A DNA stretch of 12,135 bases from CF-161 sp035259145 (lineage in GTDB: Bacteria > Chloroflexota > Dormibacteria > Dormibacterales > Dormibacteraceae), in NCBI GenBank assembly GCA_035259145.1, contig DATFWQ010000104.1, positions 1 through 12,135 on the forward strand, given 5' to 3'. Within the stretch, counting starts at the first letter, position 1. Every line of letters begins with the position of its first letter. Below the pieces are notes generated by a model. The model worked only from the letters and a program-made list of their open reading frames with translations, had not been told where the DNA came from and ran no database searches. The translations under genes and the position numbers were made by a program. Below are positions 1 through 7,799 of the stretch, in pieces.

Positions 1-1
1 C

Positions 2-994
2 AGGCACAACGGCGAGTCGATCTTCGTAGTCGACGGGCACGTGCACTTTTGGGACGCCAGCCCGGCCAACTACCTGAACGAGAAGTACGCCGATGGCTGG
101 ATCAGGTGCTTCTACGACTACCACCGCAACCTCAGCCCCGCCGACTATGTATGGCCGCTCGAGAAATACCAGAAGTACTCAGAAGCGGACATCATGCGCG
201 ACCTGTTCGAGGTCGGCTATGTCGACAAGGCGATCTTCTTGCCCACCTACCTGAAGGACTGGTATCGCAACGGCTTCAACACGGTGCAGCAGGATGCGGT
301 GCTCGCGGAGAAGTACCCCGACCGCTTCATCCTGAACGGCCGCTTCGACCCACGGGACGGCGAAGAGGGTCTCAGGCACTTCGCAGAGGAGGCCCAGCGC
401 TACAAGTTCAAAGGCGTGAAGCTCTACACGGCAGAGTGGAACGGAGCCTCAAAGGGCTGGAAGCTGACCGATCCCGAGGCGCGCCGCTACCTCGACAAGT
501 GCGCCGAGCTGGGCGTGGTCAACATCCACGTCCACAAGGGCCCGACGATCTGGCCGCTCAACAAGGACGCCTTCGACGTATCGGACGTCGATGACGTCGC
601 CACGGAGTATCGCGACTCTCTTCGCTTCATTGTCGAGCACTGCGGTCTGCCTCGCGTCGACGACTTCTGCTGGATCGGCACGCAGGAGGCCAATGTCTAC
701 GGCGGCCTCGCCGTGGTCATGCCATTCATCCAGGCGAAGCCCCGGTACTTCGCAGAGGTGCTGGCTGAGCTGCTCTGGTGGCTGGGCGAGGACAAGCTGC
801 TCTTCGCCTCCGACTACGCCCTCTGGAGCCCCAAGTGGATCATCGACAAGTTCATGGCCTTCGAATTCCCAGAGGACATCAAAGAGCAGCGGGGCGTGGA
901 CCTCACCATCGAGGGCAAGAAGAAGATCCTGGGCCTCAACGCCGCCAACCTGTATGGTCTGGAGGTCCCGACCGCGACCGCCGTCGGCGAGTAG
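2..994 (+). CDS. Amidohydrolase-2 family metal-dependent hydrolase of a propane-monooxygenase-type operon (5' end missing)
   Basis: TIM-barrel metal-dependent hydrolase of the ACMSD-like amidohydrolase-2 family; 330 residues are visible. The reading frame is open to the first bases of the window and already carries the metal-binding motif DGHVHFWD (fragment residues 11-18). The GTG at 41 lies inside that motif and cannot be the start, so the true start is upstream of the window, probably by only a few codons. Other expected metal or catalytic residues are IHVHKG (H176, H178), VEHCGLP (H213) and the late aspartate in FASDYALW (D271). The sequence closely resembles, from memory, the amidohydrolase encoded just after prmABCD in propane-oxidising actinobacteria. 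Its substrate there is unknown, and a role in monooxygenase maturation or product handling is only inferred. The next gene starts 69 bases downstream, probably in the same operon. Confidence 0.9.
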   Translation, partial: RHNGESIFVVDGHVHFWDASPANYLNEKYADGWIRCFYDYHRNLSPADYVWPLEKYQKYSEADIMRDLFEVGYVDKAIFLPTYLKDWYRNGFNTVQQDAVLAEKYPDRFILNGRFDPRDGEEGLRHFAEEAQRYKFKGVKLYTAEWNGASKGWKLTDPEARRYLDKCAELGVVNIHVHKGPTIWPLNKDAFDVSDVDDVATEYRDSLRFIVEHCGLPRVDDFCWIGTQEANVYGGLAVVMPFIQAKPRYFAEVLAELLWWLGEDKLLFASDYALWSPKWIIDKFMAFEFPEDIKEQRGVDLTIEGKKKILGLNAANLYGLEVPTATAVGE

Positions 995-1029
995 CCCATG
1001 CATCACCCGCTACGTGTCAGCCGCGCAGT

Positions 1030-1047
1030 GGCGACCCGAGCGTCGCC
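1030..1047 (+). other. Intercistronic inverted repeat
   Basis: GGCGAC at 1030-1035 and GTCGCC at 1042-1047 can pair as a 6-bp GC-rich stem with a 6-base loop. No T-run follows, so it is a poor intrinsic terminator. It lies between the amidohydrolase stop and the ribosome binding site of the small zinc-ribbon gene. It might affect mRNA processing or initiation of that gene, or be a chance hairpin in GC-rich DNA. Confidence 0.25.
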
Positions 1048-1063
1048 GCCGGAAAGGTAAGGG

Positions 1064-1297
1064 ATGCTGGACGGCGTCCTCCAGTTCCTCGCGTCCCTCG
1101 CGATCTACTTCTTGATCTTTGCGGTGATCGGCCTGGTCTTCTATGGGGCCGACTCCAGGGTCAGGAACTGGCTCCGCCGCCCTTTGCGGTGTCCCTCGTG
1201 CTCCGCGAAGTTCGACGCCAGCCTGCTGCAGAAGCACCACGGCCGCTGCCCAACCTGCGGGCAGCGGCTCTCGGTCGGCACGACCGCGAGCAAGTGA
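1064..1297 (+). CDS. Small membrane-anchored zinc-ribbon protein (hypothetical)
   Basis: A 77-residue protein with one hydrophobic segment (about residues 6-28) followed by a basic stretch (RVRNWLRRP) and a four-cysteine zinc ribbon, CPSC (C43, C46) and CPTCG (C62, C65), spaced as in rubredoxin-like knuckles. By the positive-inside rule the basic stretch puts the ribbon in the cytoplasm. The ATG is preceded by GGAAAGG at 1051-1057, six bases upstream. The stop TGA (1295-1297) is one base before the GTG of the next gene, so the two are probably translationally coupled. I do not recognise a named family. Its place inside the operon suggests an accessory role, for instance metal handling or tethering of an assembly factor at the membrane, but nothing in the sequence proves that. 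It is probably real: good Shine-Dalgarno site, paired cysteines and tight spacing. Confidence 0.75.
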   Translation: MLDGVLQFLASLAIYFLIFAVIGLVFYGADSRVRNWLRRPLRCPSCSAKFDASLLQKHHGRCPTCGQRLSVGTTASK

Positions 1298-1298
1298 G

Positions 1299-2045
1299 GT
1301 GAGGAGGCCGGGGTCACTCGAGCAGGCAGTGCTGCAGGCGCTCGGCTCGGTCGTCGACCCGGAACTCGACCGGTCACTGGTCGAGCTGGGGTTCGCCACG
1401 GCCGAGGTCGACGCTGAGGGCCACGTCGCCGTCGAGCTTCGGCTGCCTACGTTCTGGTGTGCGCCCAACTTCGCCTACCTCATGGCTCAGGATGCCAGGG
1501 ACGCCGTCGAGGGGGTGCCCGGAGTGCGCTCGGTATCCGTACGCCTCCTCGACCACTTCTCGGATGAGCAGGTCACGCGCGGGGTCGGCGCCGGGCAGTC
1601 CTTCGATGAGGCCTTCCCGGACCTTTCCGACGGCCGGGGGCTGGAGCCGCTGCGCCGGCTGTTCCACGTCAAGGCGTTCACGGTTACGCAGGAGCGAGTG
1701 CTGCGGCGCCTGCTGGGCGCCGGCCGCTCGAAGGCCGAGATAACCGGGCTGCGGCTCGCGGATGTCGATCTCGGCACCTCGGAGGGCCAGGAGTATCTGC
1801 AGAAGCGGCGCCGCCTGGGCCTCTCCGTTCACCCTGAAGAGCCCCTCGCGGTACTGCCCAACGGCAGGCGGCTGACCGCCAGCCGGCTCGAGGACTACCT
1901 GAGCCGGAGCCGCTCCACGCGCATGAACATCGAAGCCAACACCGTCCTGTGCCAGGGCCTGCACGCAACCCGGTATGGGGGCCTCCGGCCGGGGCACGAG
2001 CGAGACACCGCAGTGAGAGACACCGCAGTGGAGGTAGTGACATGA
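1299..2045 (+). CDS. DUF59/MIP18-family iron-sulfur assembly protein with long C-terminal extension (propane monooxygenase cluster type)
   Basis: A 248-residue protein. Residues 7-85 form a DUF59/MIP18 (SufT/PaaD-like) domain with the hallmark VVDPELD (about 18-24), GF near residue 31, and the conserved cysteine in TFWCAPNF (C54). A C-terminal extension of about 150 residues follows, with YLQKRRRLGL and STRMNIEAN motifs. I recall the same two-part architecture from the DUF59 protein encoded between the amidohydrolase and alcohol dehydrogenase in prm operons. DUF59 proteins act in Fe-S or Fe protein maturation, so helping assemble the diiron monooxygenase is a reasonable inference. The start is set at GTG 1299, one base after the upstream stop. 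It has no strong ribosome binding site of its own, so coupling to the upstream gene is likely. The frame is open further upstream, but that part only overlaps the zinc-ribbon gene and looks non-coding. The stop overlaps the next start as ATGA. Confidence 0.88.
   Translation: MRRPGSLEQAVLQALGSVVDPELDRSLVELGFATAEVDAEGHVAVELRLPTFWCAPNFAYLMAQDARDAVEGVPGVRSVSVRLLDHFSDEQVTRGVGAGQSFDEAFPDLSDGRGLEPLRRLFHVKAFTVTQERVLRRLLGAGRSKAEITGLRLADVDLGTSEGQEYLQKRRRLGLSVHPEEPLAVLPNGRRLTASRLEDYLSRSRSTRMNIEANTVLCQGLHATRYGGLRPGHERDTAVRDTAVEVVT
2002..2030 (+). repeat. 15-bp tandem direct repeat at the end of the DUF59 gene
   Basis: GAGACACCGCAGTG occurs at 2002-2015 and again at 2017-2030, a 15-bp unit repeated twice. 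Being a multiple of three it keeps frame and encodes RDTAV twice near the C-terminus of the DUF59 protein. The second copy runs directly into the Shine-Dalgarno site of the alcohol dehydrogenase. It is probably a slippage duplication. Confidence 0.8.
2030..2034 (+). promoter_or_regulatory. Ribosome binding site fixing the alcohol dehydrogenase start
   Basis: GGAGG lies seven bases before ATG 2042. This fixes the start there rather than at in-frame upstream codons, which would add an unrelated 31-residue N-terminal tail. The ATG overlaps the previous stop (ATGA, 2042-2045), giving coupled translation. Confidence 0.8.
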
Positions 2046-3106
2046 AGGCAGCCCGGCTCCACGCGTACGAGCAGCCGCTCCAGGTGGACACCGTGCCCGA
2101 GCCTCAGCTCGGCGGGCACCACGACGTGATCGTGCGTATCGGGGGCGCCGGCCTCTGCCGGACCGACCTGCACATCATCGAGGGCATCTGGCAGAGCAAG
2201 GTAGACGTTCAGCTCCCCTACATCCTGGGTCACGAGAATGCGGGCTGGGTCGAGGAGGTGGCGGACGCGGTCGAGAGCGTCAAGGTGGGCGACGCAGTGA
2301 TCGTCCATCCCCTCGTCGCCTGCGGGTACTGCGCGGCCTGCCGCATGGGCGAGGACATGTACTGCGAGAACGGCCGCTTTCCGGGCATCAACTCAGACGG
2401 CGGCTTCGCCGACTATCTGCGCACATCCGACCGCGCCCTGATCAAGCTCGCGCCCGGCATCGAGCCGGTCGACGTGGCGCCGTATGCGGACGCGGGCATC
2501 ACTGCTTACCGCGCCGCCAAGAAGGCGGCCCGCACGCTGCGACCGGGAAACTGGGCGGTTGTGCAGGGGATCGGTGGCCTGGGTCACATCGCCCTGCAGT
2601 GCCTTCACAACCTCTGCGCCGCACGAGTAGTGGCCGTCGACCCGTCCCCCACCGCCCAGGCGCTGGCGCGTGAGCTGGGTGCCGAGGAGGTCGTCGGAGG
2701 TGATCGTGCGGCGGAGGCTGTCAGGGACCTGACCGGCGGTGGTGCTCACATCGTGATCGACTTCGTCGGGGAGCGGGGTGCCGAGAAGCAGGCCGTGCAG
2801 ATGCTGCGGCAGGGCGGCACTCACATCGTGGTCGGCTACGGCGGCGTGTCCGAGGTCCCGACCATCGACATCATCTTCTCCGAGATCTCCATCGTGGGCA
2901 GCCTCGTGGGCAACTACACCGAGCTCAGCGAGCTGATGGTCCTGCAGGCGCAGGGCAAGGTGAAGCTCCACACTCAGCGCTACAGCCTGTCCGACATCGG
3001 CGGCGCTGTCGACGACCTCGACCATGGACGGATAAAGGGCCGAGGTGTCCTCGTCCCCGCCATGGTCACAGCGACTACCGGCGGAGGTGTTCAGCCGGGC
3101 ACCTGA
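2042..3106 (+). CDS. Zinc-dependent NAD-type alcohol dehydrogenase (MDR family), prm-cluster type
   Basis: A 354-residue medium-chain dehydrogenase. Expected catalytic zinc ligands are C39 (AGLCRTD), H64-E65 (LGHEN) and D150 (ADAGITAY). The structural zinc lobe has C94, C97, C100 and C108. The Rossmann motif GIGGLGH is at 176-182, with D200 at the end of the second strand favouring NAD over NADP. All key residues are present and the length is normal. It resembles, from memory, the alcohol dehydrogenase (adh1) following prmABCD in Gordonia and Rhodococcus, which is thought to oxidise 2-propanol to acetone. Here it would process the alcohol made by the monooxygenase predicted upstream; actual substrate range cannot be read from sequence. 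Start chosen from the GGAGG site and the 4-base overlap with the DUF59 gene. It is the last gene before a hairpin. The groEL-like gene often found next in related clusters is absent here. Confidence 0.93.
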   Translation: MKAARLHAYEQPLQVDTVPEPQLGGHHDVIVRIGGAGLCRTDLHIIEGIWQSKVDVQLPYILGHENAGWVEEVADAVESVKVGDAVIVHPLVACGYCAACRMGEDMYCENGRFPGINSDGGFADYLRTSDRALIKLAPGIEPVDVAPYADAGITAYRAAKKAARTLRPGNWAVVQGIGGLGHIALQCLHNLCAARVVAVDPSPTAQALARELGAEEVVGGDRAAEAVRDLTGGGAHIVIDFVGERGAEKQAVQMLRQGGTHIVVGYGGVSEVPTIDIIFSEISIVGSLVGNYTELSELMVLQAQGKVKLHTQRYSLSDIGGAVDDLDHGRIKGRGVLVPAMVTATTGGGVQPGT

Positions 3107-3197
3107 TTTCCACCATCTGAACTCTGTTATGCTGACAGCCGTCCGGGCGGCTGTTTGGCGGGCCTGATCGGACACCTCGGTGGTGGGAGCGTGCTAG
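3107..3197 (+). promoter_or_regulatory. Intergenic region between alcohol dehydrogenase and IclR genes
   Basis: A 91-base gap, the largest non-coding stretch on the plus strand and slightly less GC-rich than its surroundings at its left end. It holds a -10-like TATGCT at 3128-3133 without a convincing -35, followed by the hairpin at 3135-3154. A promoter for the IclR gene, possibly with an operator overlapping the hairpin, would be expected here, but no site can be called with confidence. Confidence 0.3.
3135..3156 (+). terminator. Possible intrinsic terminator or operator hairpin after the alcohol dehydrogenase
   Basis: ACAGCCG at 3135-3141 pairs with CGGCTGT at 3148-3154 (7 bp, loop TCCGGG), followed by only three T residues in total. 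It is placed as expected for the end of the operon. The short T-run makes it weak, and since the regulator gene lies downstream it could instead be an operator palindrome. Confidence 0.4.
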
Positions 3198-3992
3198 GTG
3201 TCATCGACCCGGCATAAGGAAGGCGTTGAAGCCGTGAGAGCTGAGCAGCCTTCCACGCTCATCAACTCGGTCCAGCGAGCAATCCGGCTGCTGGAGGCGG
3301 TGGCCGCACACCCCAGTGCTGTGCCTGCAAAAGTGCTGGCCAAGGACGTGAGGCTCCCGCTCGGCACGACGTACCACCTGCTGCGAACGCTCACGTTCGA
3401 GGGGTACCTGAGGAGAATGCCTGACGGCAGCTACGTGCTGGGTGACGGAGTGATCAGGCTGCTCGAGGACGGCCGGTCGCAGGCCAGCCTGAGCCGGGCC
3501 CGCGCGTCGCTGCTGGCGTTGAGGGACCACGTAGGTGCCCCGGCGTACTGGTGCGCCTTCGAGGACGGCGAGATCGTCATCAAGGACATTGCGGACTCAC
3601 CGCGCCACCCGCGCATCGACCTCTGGGTTGGTTTCCGCGATGCCGCCCACGCGACCGCGCTGGGCAAGTGCGTCCTGGCCTCGCTCGAACCAGGCCAGCT
3701 GGAGGACTACCTGTCCCAACACGCGCTGCCCGACCTGACTCCGCACACTCTGACCACGCGCGACTCGGTGCTGCGAACCCTGGAAGCCGTCCGTACAGCG
3801 GGCTACGCCATCGACAAGCAGGAGTACGCGATCGGCGCCGTCTGCGCCGCCACGCCGGTGCTCGCGGGCGACGTGGTCGGCGCGGTCGCGGTTTCGCTGC
3901 CGATGCGCCGGCAGGCTGAGCTGACTGCGGTCGTGCAGCCGCTCAAATACACGGCGGAGCGCATCTCCCGCGCGATCATGCTCGCCGATTGA
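3198..3992 (+). CDS. IclR-family transcriptional regulator
   Basis: A 264-residue protein with an N-terminal winged helix-turn-helix (about residues 22-85; recognition region around LPLGTTYHLLRTL, 53-65) and a C-terminal IclR effector-binding domain (about 95-262) with the typical ATALGKCVLASL and GYAIDKQEYAIGAVCAA segments. IclR proteins usually control a neighbouring catabolic operon in response to a small carboxylic or aromatic ligand. Its position directly after the dehydrogenase, in the same direction, makes it the obvious candidate regulator of the monooxygenase operon; the ligand is unknown. The start is uncertain. GTG 3198 has GGGAG eight bases upstream, while in-frame GTG 3234 has AAGGAAGG ten bases upstream and would give 252 residues with an intact DNA-binding domain. 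It converges with the ABC permease gene across a 44-base gap. Confidence 0.9.
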   Translation: MSSTRHKEGVEAVRAEQPSTLINSVQRAIRLLEAVAAHPSAVPAKVLAKDVRLPLGTTYHLLRTLTFEGYLRRMPDGSYVLGDGVIRLLEDGRSQASLSRARASLLALRDHVGAPAYWCAFEDGEIVIKDIADSPRHPRIDLWVGFRDAAHATALGKCVLASLEPGQLEDYLSQHALPDLTPHTLTTRDSVLRTLEAVRTAGYAIDKQEYAIGAVCAATPVLAGDVVGAVAVSLPMRRQAELTAVVQPLKYTAERISRAIMLAD

Positions 3993-4036
3993 GGGGGGCC
4001 TGAGGGTGTCGGGCACCGGACGCGGCCGCCATGCGG
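3993..4036. other. Convergent intergenic gap
   Basis: This 44-base gap separates the tails of the two converging gene blocks. It contains a short inverted repeat (GGTG...CACC) and the palindrome GCGGCCGC, but no stem with a T-run. I see no convincing terminator for either direction. Confidence 0.5.
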
Positions 4037-4989
4037 CTACTGGAGCACATCCCGGCGCCGGCTGAGCCCGATCGCCACGATCGCGAGCGCCAGCGCCCAC
4101 GCTCCGACTACCAGCCAGGCGTGAGTCGCGTCCACCTTGACCAGGGGCGTGGCGAACGCGGCGTGCGCCGCGTGGTCGGTCTGCATCACAACAGGCAGTA
4201 CGTTGAGATTAGGTCCCAGCAGATAGGCTGACGCCTGGAACCAGAAGTCTCTGCCGGTCAGCGCCTTGAAGATCGGCAGCACCGCCGTCACCAGGTTGTC
4301 GGCCGGGTACAGCATCAGCGCTGCGCCGATTCCGAACGCCAGCGAGCGCCCCAGGACGGCGGCTGCCGTCCCGATCAGGATGGCAGCGCCCATGCTCGCC
4401 ACCGCGACCAGGACGTTGACGCCGAGGTCGTGCCAGACCGTGCCGGGCAGCGAGCTGATCTTGTCGAAGCTGCCCTCCCAGTGAACCACCGTGGCGTAGA
4501 GGGCGCCCGCCGCCAGTGTGACGAAGCCCGCCAGCAGGACCAGACCCAGAAGTGCGAGCGCAGTCAGCTTGGCCAGGAGAAGGCGCACCCGTCCCGCCCC
4601 GCGAGCCAGCAGGACGCGAATCGTTCCGCCGCTGTACTCCATTCCCACCAGACGTGCGCTGACGACCAGCAGGAGGATGCCGGAGCCGACGTCGAAGATG
4701 GTGAGATAGACCTCATACATGTTGAACATGAAGCTGGACGGCGTCTTCTCCAGGGTGTGCCGGACGTTGTCAGCTGTGGTAAGTGCCCCGGCGATCATCG
4801 CGAAGAAGAAGACGGCGAGGCCCAGCATCGCCCAGATCATTCCCTGGCGGCGCAGCTTCAGGATCTCACCGCCCACGCTTCCCAGAAAGCTCGGGCGAGG
4901 CCGAAGATCGAGTCTCTCCCCCGCAACGTCGGGGGAGTACCCGGCGGAGCCGGGGGAGGGGGGCCGCTCGGTCGCTTTGAAGATGGCGT

Positions 4990-4993
<4 letters not shown>
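4037..4993 (-). CDS. ABC-2 type transporter permease (second unit)
   Basis: A 318-residue membrane protein of the ABC-2/BcrB-like export permease type. A cytoplasmic N-terminal tail of about 45 residues precedes six likely membrane segments (about 51-72, 96-115, 143-168, 190-212, 216-236, 291-311). The conserved loop after segment 2 reads EYSGGTIRVLLARG (119-132), a hallmark of this family. The start is a TTG at 4993 whose TTGA overlaps the ATPase stop, with GGAG seven bases upstream (5001-5004). The frame is open further upstream, but that part is inside the ATPase gene. It pairs with the ATPase encoded immediately upstream. It is paralogous to the permease at 5918-6835, sharing the EYSGGTI, FPADN/YPADN and QTDHA...AAFATPLVKVDA motifs. 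The substrate is unknown; relatives export peptides, antibiotics or lipids. It is the last gene of the minus-strand run. Confidence 0.9.
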
Positions 4994-5910
<917 letters not shown>

Positions 5911-5917
5911 CTCGGCC

Positions 5918-6835
5918 TCAGTGCAGAACGTCTCGGCGCCAGGTCAGCACGACCGAAGCAGCCAGAAAGACAAACGAGTACACGCCGATCACGATCCAGC
6001 AGTGGGCAGCGTCGACTTTCACCAGCGGGGTGGCGAAAGCCGCGCGGACTGCGTGATCCGTTTGTATGCTGGCCGCCAGCTGGTTCAGCGTGGGGCCCAG
6101 GAAGTACTGGTTCACCTGGAGCCATACATCCTGGTTGGTCAGCCTGTTCGCGAGGGCCATCACGACCGTGCCGAAGTTGTCGGCCGGGAAGAAGGCAAGG
6201 GCAGCCCCGACGCCGAAAGCCACCGAGCGCCCGACCACCGCCGCTGTGGTGCCCAGGAGGATGCAGAACGCCATGCTGACGAGCGCCACCAGCAGGTTGA
6301 TCCAGGTGTCTGTCCAGGCGACCTGAGGAAGGGATGTGATCGGTGTGAAGCTGCCCTGCCAGGCGACCACGACGGCGTAGAGCGTGGCGGCGCAGACGGC
6401 GATGAACGCGGCCAGCACGACCAGCCCACTGATCGCCAGTGCCACCAGCTGGGCTCCAAGCAGGTGAAGCCGGCCGGTGCCTCTGGCGAGCACCGTCCCT
6501 ATCGTGCCGCCGCTGTACTCCAGCGACACGAGGCGCGAGCTCACTATGAGCAGGAGGACCCCTGACATGGTGTTGAAGAGCGTGAGGATCGCTTGCAGGT
6601 AGTTGAAGTAGAAGCTCCTGGGGTCGTGTGCCAGCAGGTTTCGGACCTGGTCGCCGGAGACGACCGAGCCCAGGGTGACGGCACTGACCGCCACGAGGGC
6701 GGCAATCAGGATCCAGGTCAGCGCCTGGCCGCGGATCTTCAGCAGCTCTGAGCGCACGGCGCCGGCAAAGCTTGGCCGAGGCCGTGGCCGCGCCAGGGCT
6801 GAGAGGACCGCGGATGGTTCGGCAACGGTGCTCAA
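5918..6835 (-). CDS. ABC-2 type transporter permease (first unit)
   Basis: A 305-residue membrane protein with a short basic N-terminal tail and six likely membrane segments (about 38-59, 83-101, 128-158, 178-198, 202-218, 278-298). The loop EYSGGTIGTVLARG (106-119) and the C-terminal region QTDHAVRAAFATPLVKVDA match the other permease in the window, so the two are paralogues of the same ABC-2 family. The start is TTG 6835, whose TTGA overlaps the ATPase stop, with AGGAA seven bases upstream (6843-6847). This exactly parallels the other unit. Its own stop is seven bases before the next ATPase gene. The substrate cannot be inferred. The two units may form separate homomeric exporters, or the two permeases could assemble as a heterodimer. 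Confidence 0.9.
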   Translation of the reverse strand: MSTVAEPSAVLSALARPRPRPSFAGAVRSELLKIRGQALTWILIAALVAVSAVTLGSVVSGDQVRNLLAHDPRSFYFNYLQAILTLFNTMSGVLLLIVSSRLVSLEYSGGTIGTVLARGTGRLHLLGAQLVALAISGLVVLAAFIAVCAATLYAVVVAWQGSFTPITSLPQVAWTDTWINLLVALVSMAFCILLGTTAAVVGRSVAFGVGAALAFFPADNFGTVVMALANRLTNQDVWLQVNQYFLGPTLNQLAASIQTDHAVRAAFATPLVKVDAAHCWIVIGVYSFVFLAASVVLTWRRDVLH

Positions 6836-7749
6836 CTCGCGGTTCCTATGGGCGTGGTGAGGCTCAAGAAGATCTCCTCGAGGCTGTGCTGGCGACCCTC
6901 GACGCTGTCGGCCCAGACGCCGGCCTGTGCCAGGAAGTGGACGAGGTCGCGGCCGCGGCCGCTCGGTGAGCGCGCGACGAGGGCTCCGTCCTCGATGCGC
7001 GCTGTGCGCCCCCAGCCATGGCGACGCACCAGCTCCAGCGCGAGTGCCGGATCGTCCAGCGTCAGGACGAACTCTCCCTCGCCCGCAACCAGCTCGGCCA
7101 CCGGGGCGACGCGGACCAGCTCGCCCAGGTTGATGATGGCCACCCGATCGCAGATCTGCTGCACCTCGGCCAGGACATGGCTGGAGATGAAGACGGTCTT
7201 GCCGGACGCGGCCAGCCCGCGCAGCAGATCGCGCATCTCGACGATGCCCGCTGGGTCGAGGCCGTTGGCGGGCTCGTCGAGGATGAGCAGCTCCGGATCG
7301 TTGAGCAGGGCGACAGCGAGAGCAAGACGCCCCTTCATGCCCGTCGAGTAGGACCTGACCTTGTCCTTCTGACGGGCCGCCAGTCCTACAAGATCAAGCA
7401 CCTCGTCCAGGCGGCTGTCGGGCAGGCCGCCGAGCATGTGGGCAAACGCCTTGAGGTTGTTGCGGCCGGAGAGGTAGCCGTACAGCGCCGGCGTTTCGAC
7501 GATCGCGCCTACGCGCGGAAGGACACGAGCGCCGTCTGTCAGAACGTCGCTGCCCAGGATCTCGACGCGGCCCTCAGTCGGGCGGATCAGACCCAGAGCC
7601 ATGCGGATGGTTGTGGTCTTGCCCGCGCCGTTGGGCCCGAGGAAGCCGAACACCTCGGCCCCGCGGACGTCGAGGTTGAGGTCCTTGACCGCCTGCCGGG
7701 AGCCGTACATCTTGGAGAGGGCGTGCGTTGTGAGAACGGCGGTGTTCAT
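6832..7749 (-). CDS. ABC transporter ATP-binding protein, BcrA/CcmA-like (first unit)
   Basis: A 305-residue ATPase with Walker A GPNGAGKTT (38-46), signature YSTGMKGRL (134-142), Walker B LLILDEP (154-160), NGLD (162-165) and H191. The signature has glycine at position 140 where its paralogue and most relatives have glutamine, a small oddity. As in the paralogue, the Q-loop position is glutamate. The start is taken as ATG 7749, which aligns with the paralogue N-terminus. The frame is open to 7851, but that part overlaps the regulator gene, and GTG 7764 would add five residues. The ribosome binding site is weak, so coupling to the upstream STAND gene, 50 bases away, is possible. It is predicted to drive the permease at 5918-6835. 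Confidence 0.93.
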   Translation of the reverse strand: MNTAVLTTHALSKMYGSRQAVKDLNLDVRGAEVFGFLGPNGAGKTTTIRMALGLIRPTEGRVEILGSDVLTDGARVLPRVGAIVETPALYGYLSGRNNLKAFAHMLGGLPDSRLDEVLDLVGLAARQKDKVRSYSTGMKGRLALAVALLNDPELLILDEPANGLDPAGIVEMRDLLRGLAASGKTVFISSHVLAEVQQICDRVAIINLGELVRVAPVAELVAGEGEFVLTLDDPALALELVRRHGWGRTARIEDGALVARSPSGRGRDLVHFLAQAGVWADSVEGRQHSLEEIFLSLTTPIGTAS

Positions 7750-7799
7750 CGCTTCGAAAGGCACCGCCGGTACTTCAGTTTGTGACGGCGCGTAGGGCT

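Noticed and set aside
41..43. GTG as start of the amidohydrolase
   Set aside because: It falls inside the DGHVHFWD metal-binding motif and the frame is open to the window edge, so the gene begins upstream.
1143..1298. Longer N-terminus for the DUF59 protein starting at ATG 1143
   Set aside because: The extra region overlaps the zinc-ribbon gene almost entirely and its translation is low-complexity Ser/Pro/Arg with no family similarity. GTG 1299 fits the domain boundary.
1374..1997. 207-residue open frame on the minus strand
   Set aside because: Mirrors the DUF59 gene and has no motifs; the plus-strand gene is well supported by family similarity and operon spacing.
3993..4036. Bidirectional terminator between the converging blocks
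   Set aside because: Only a 4-bp stem and a NotI-like palindrome are present, with no T-run on either strand.
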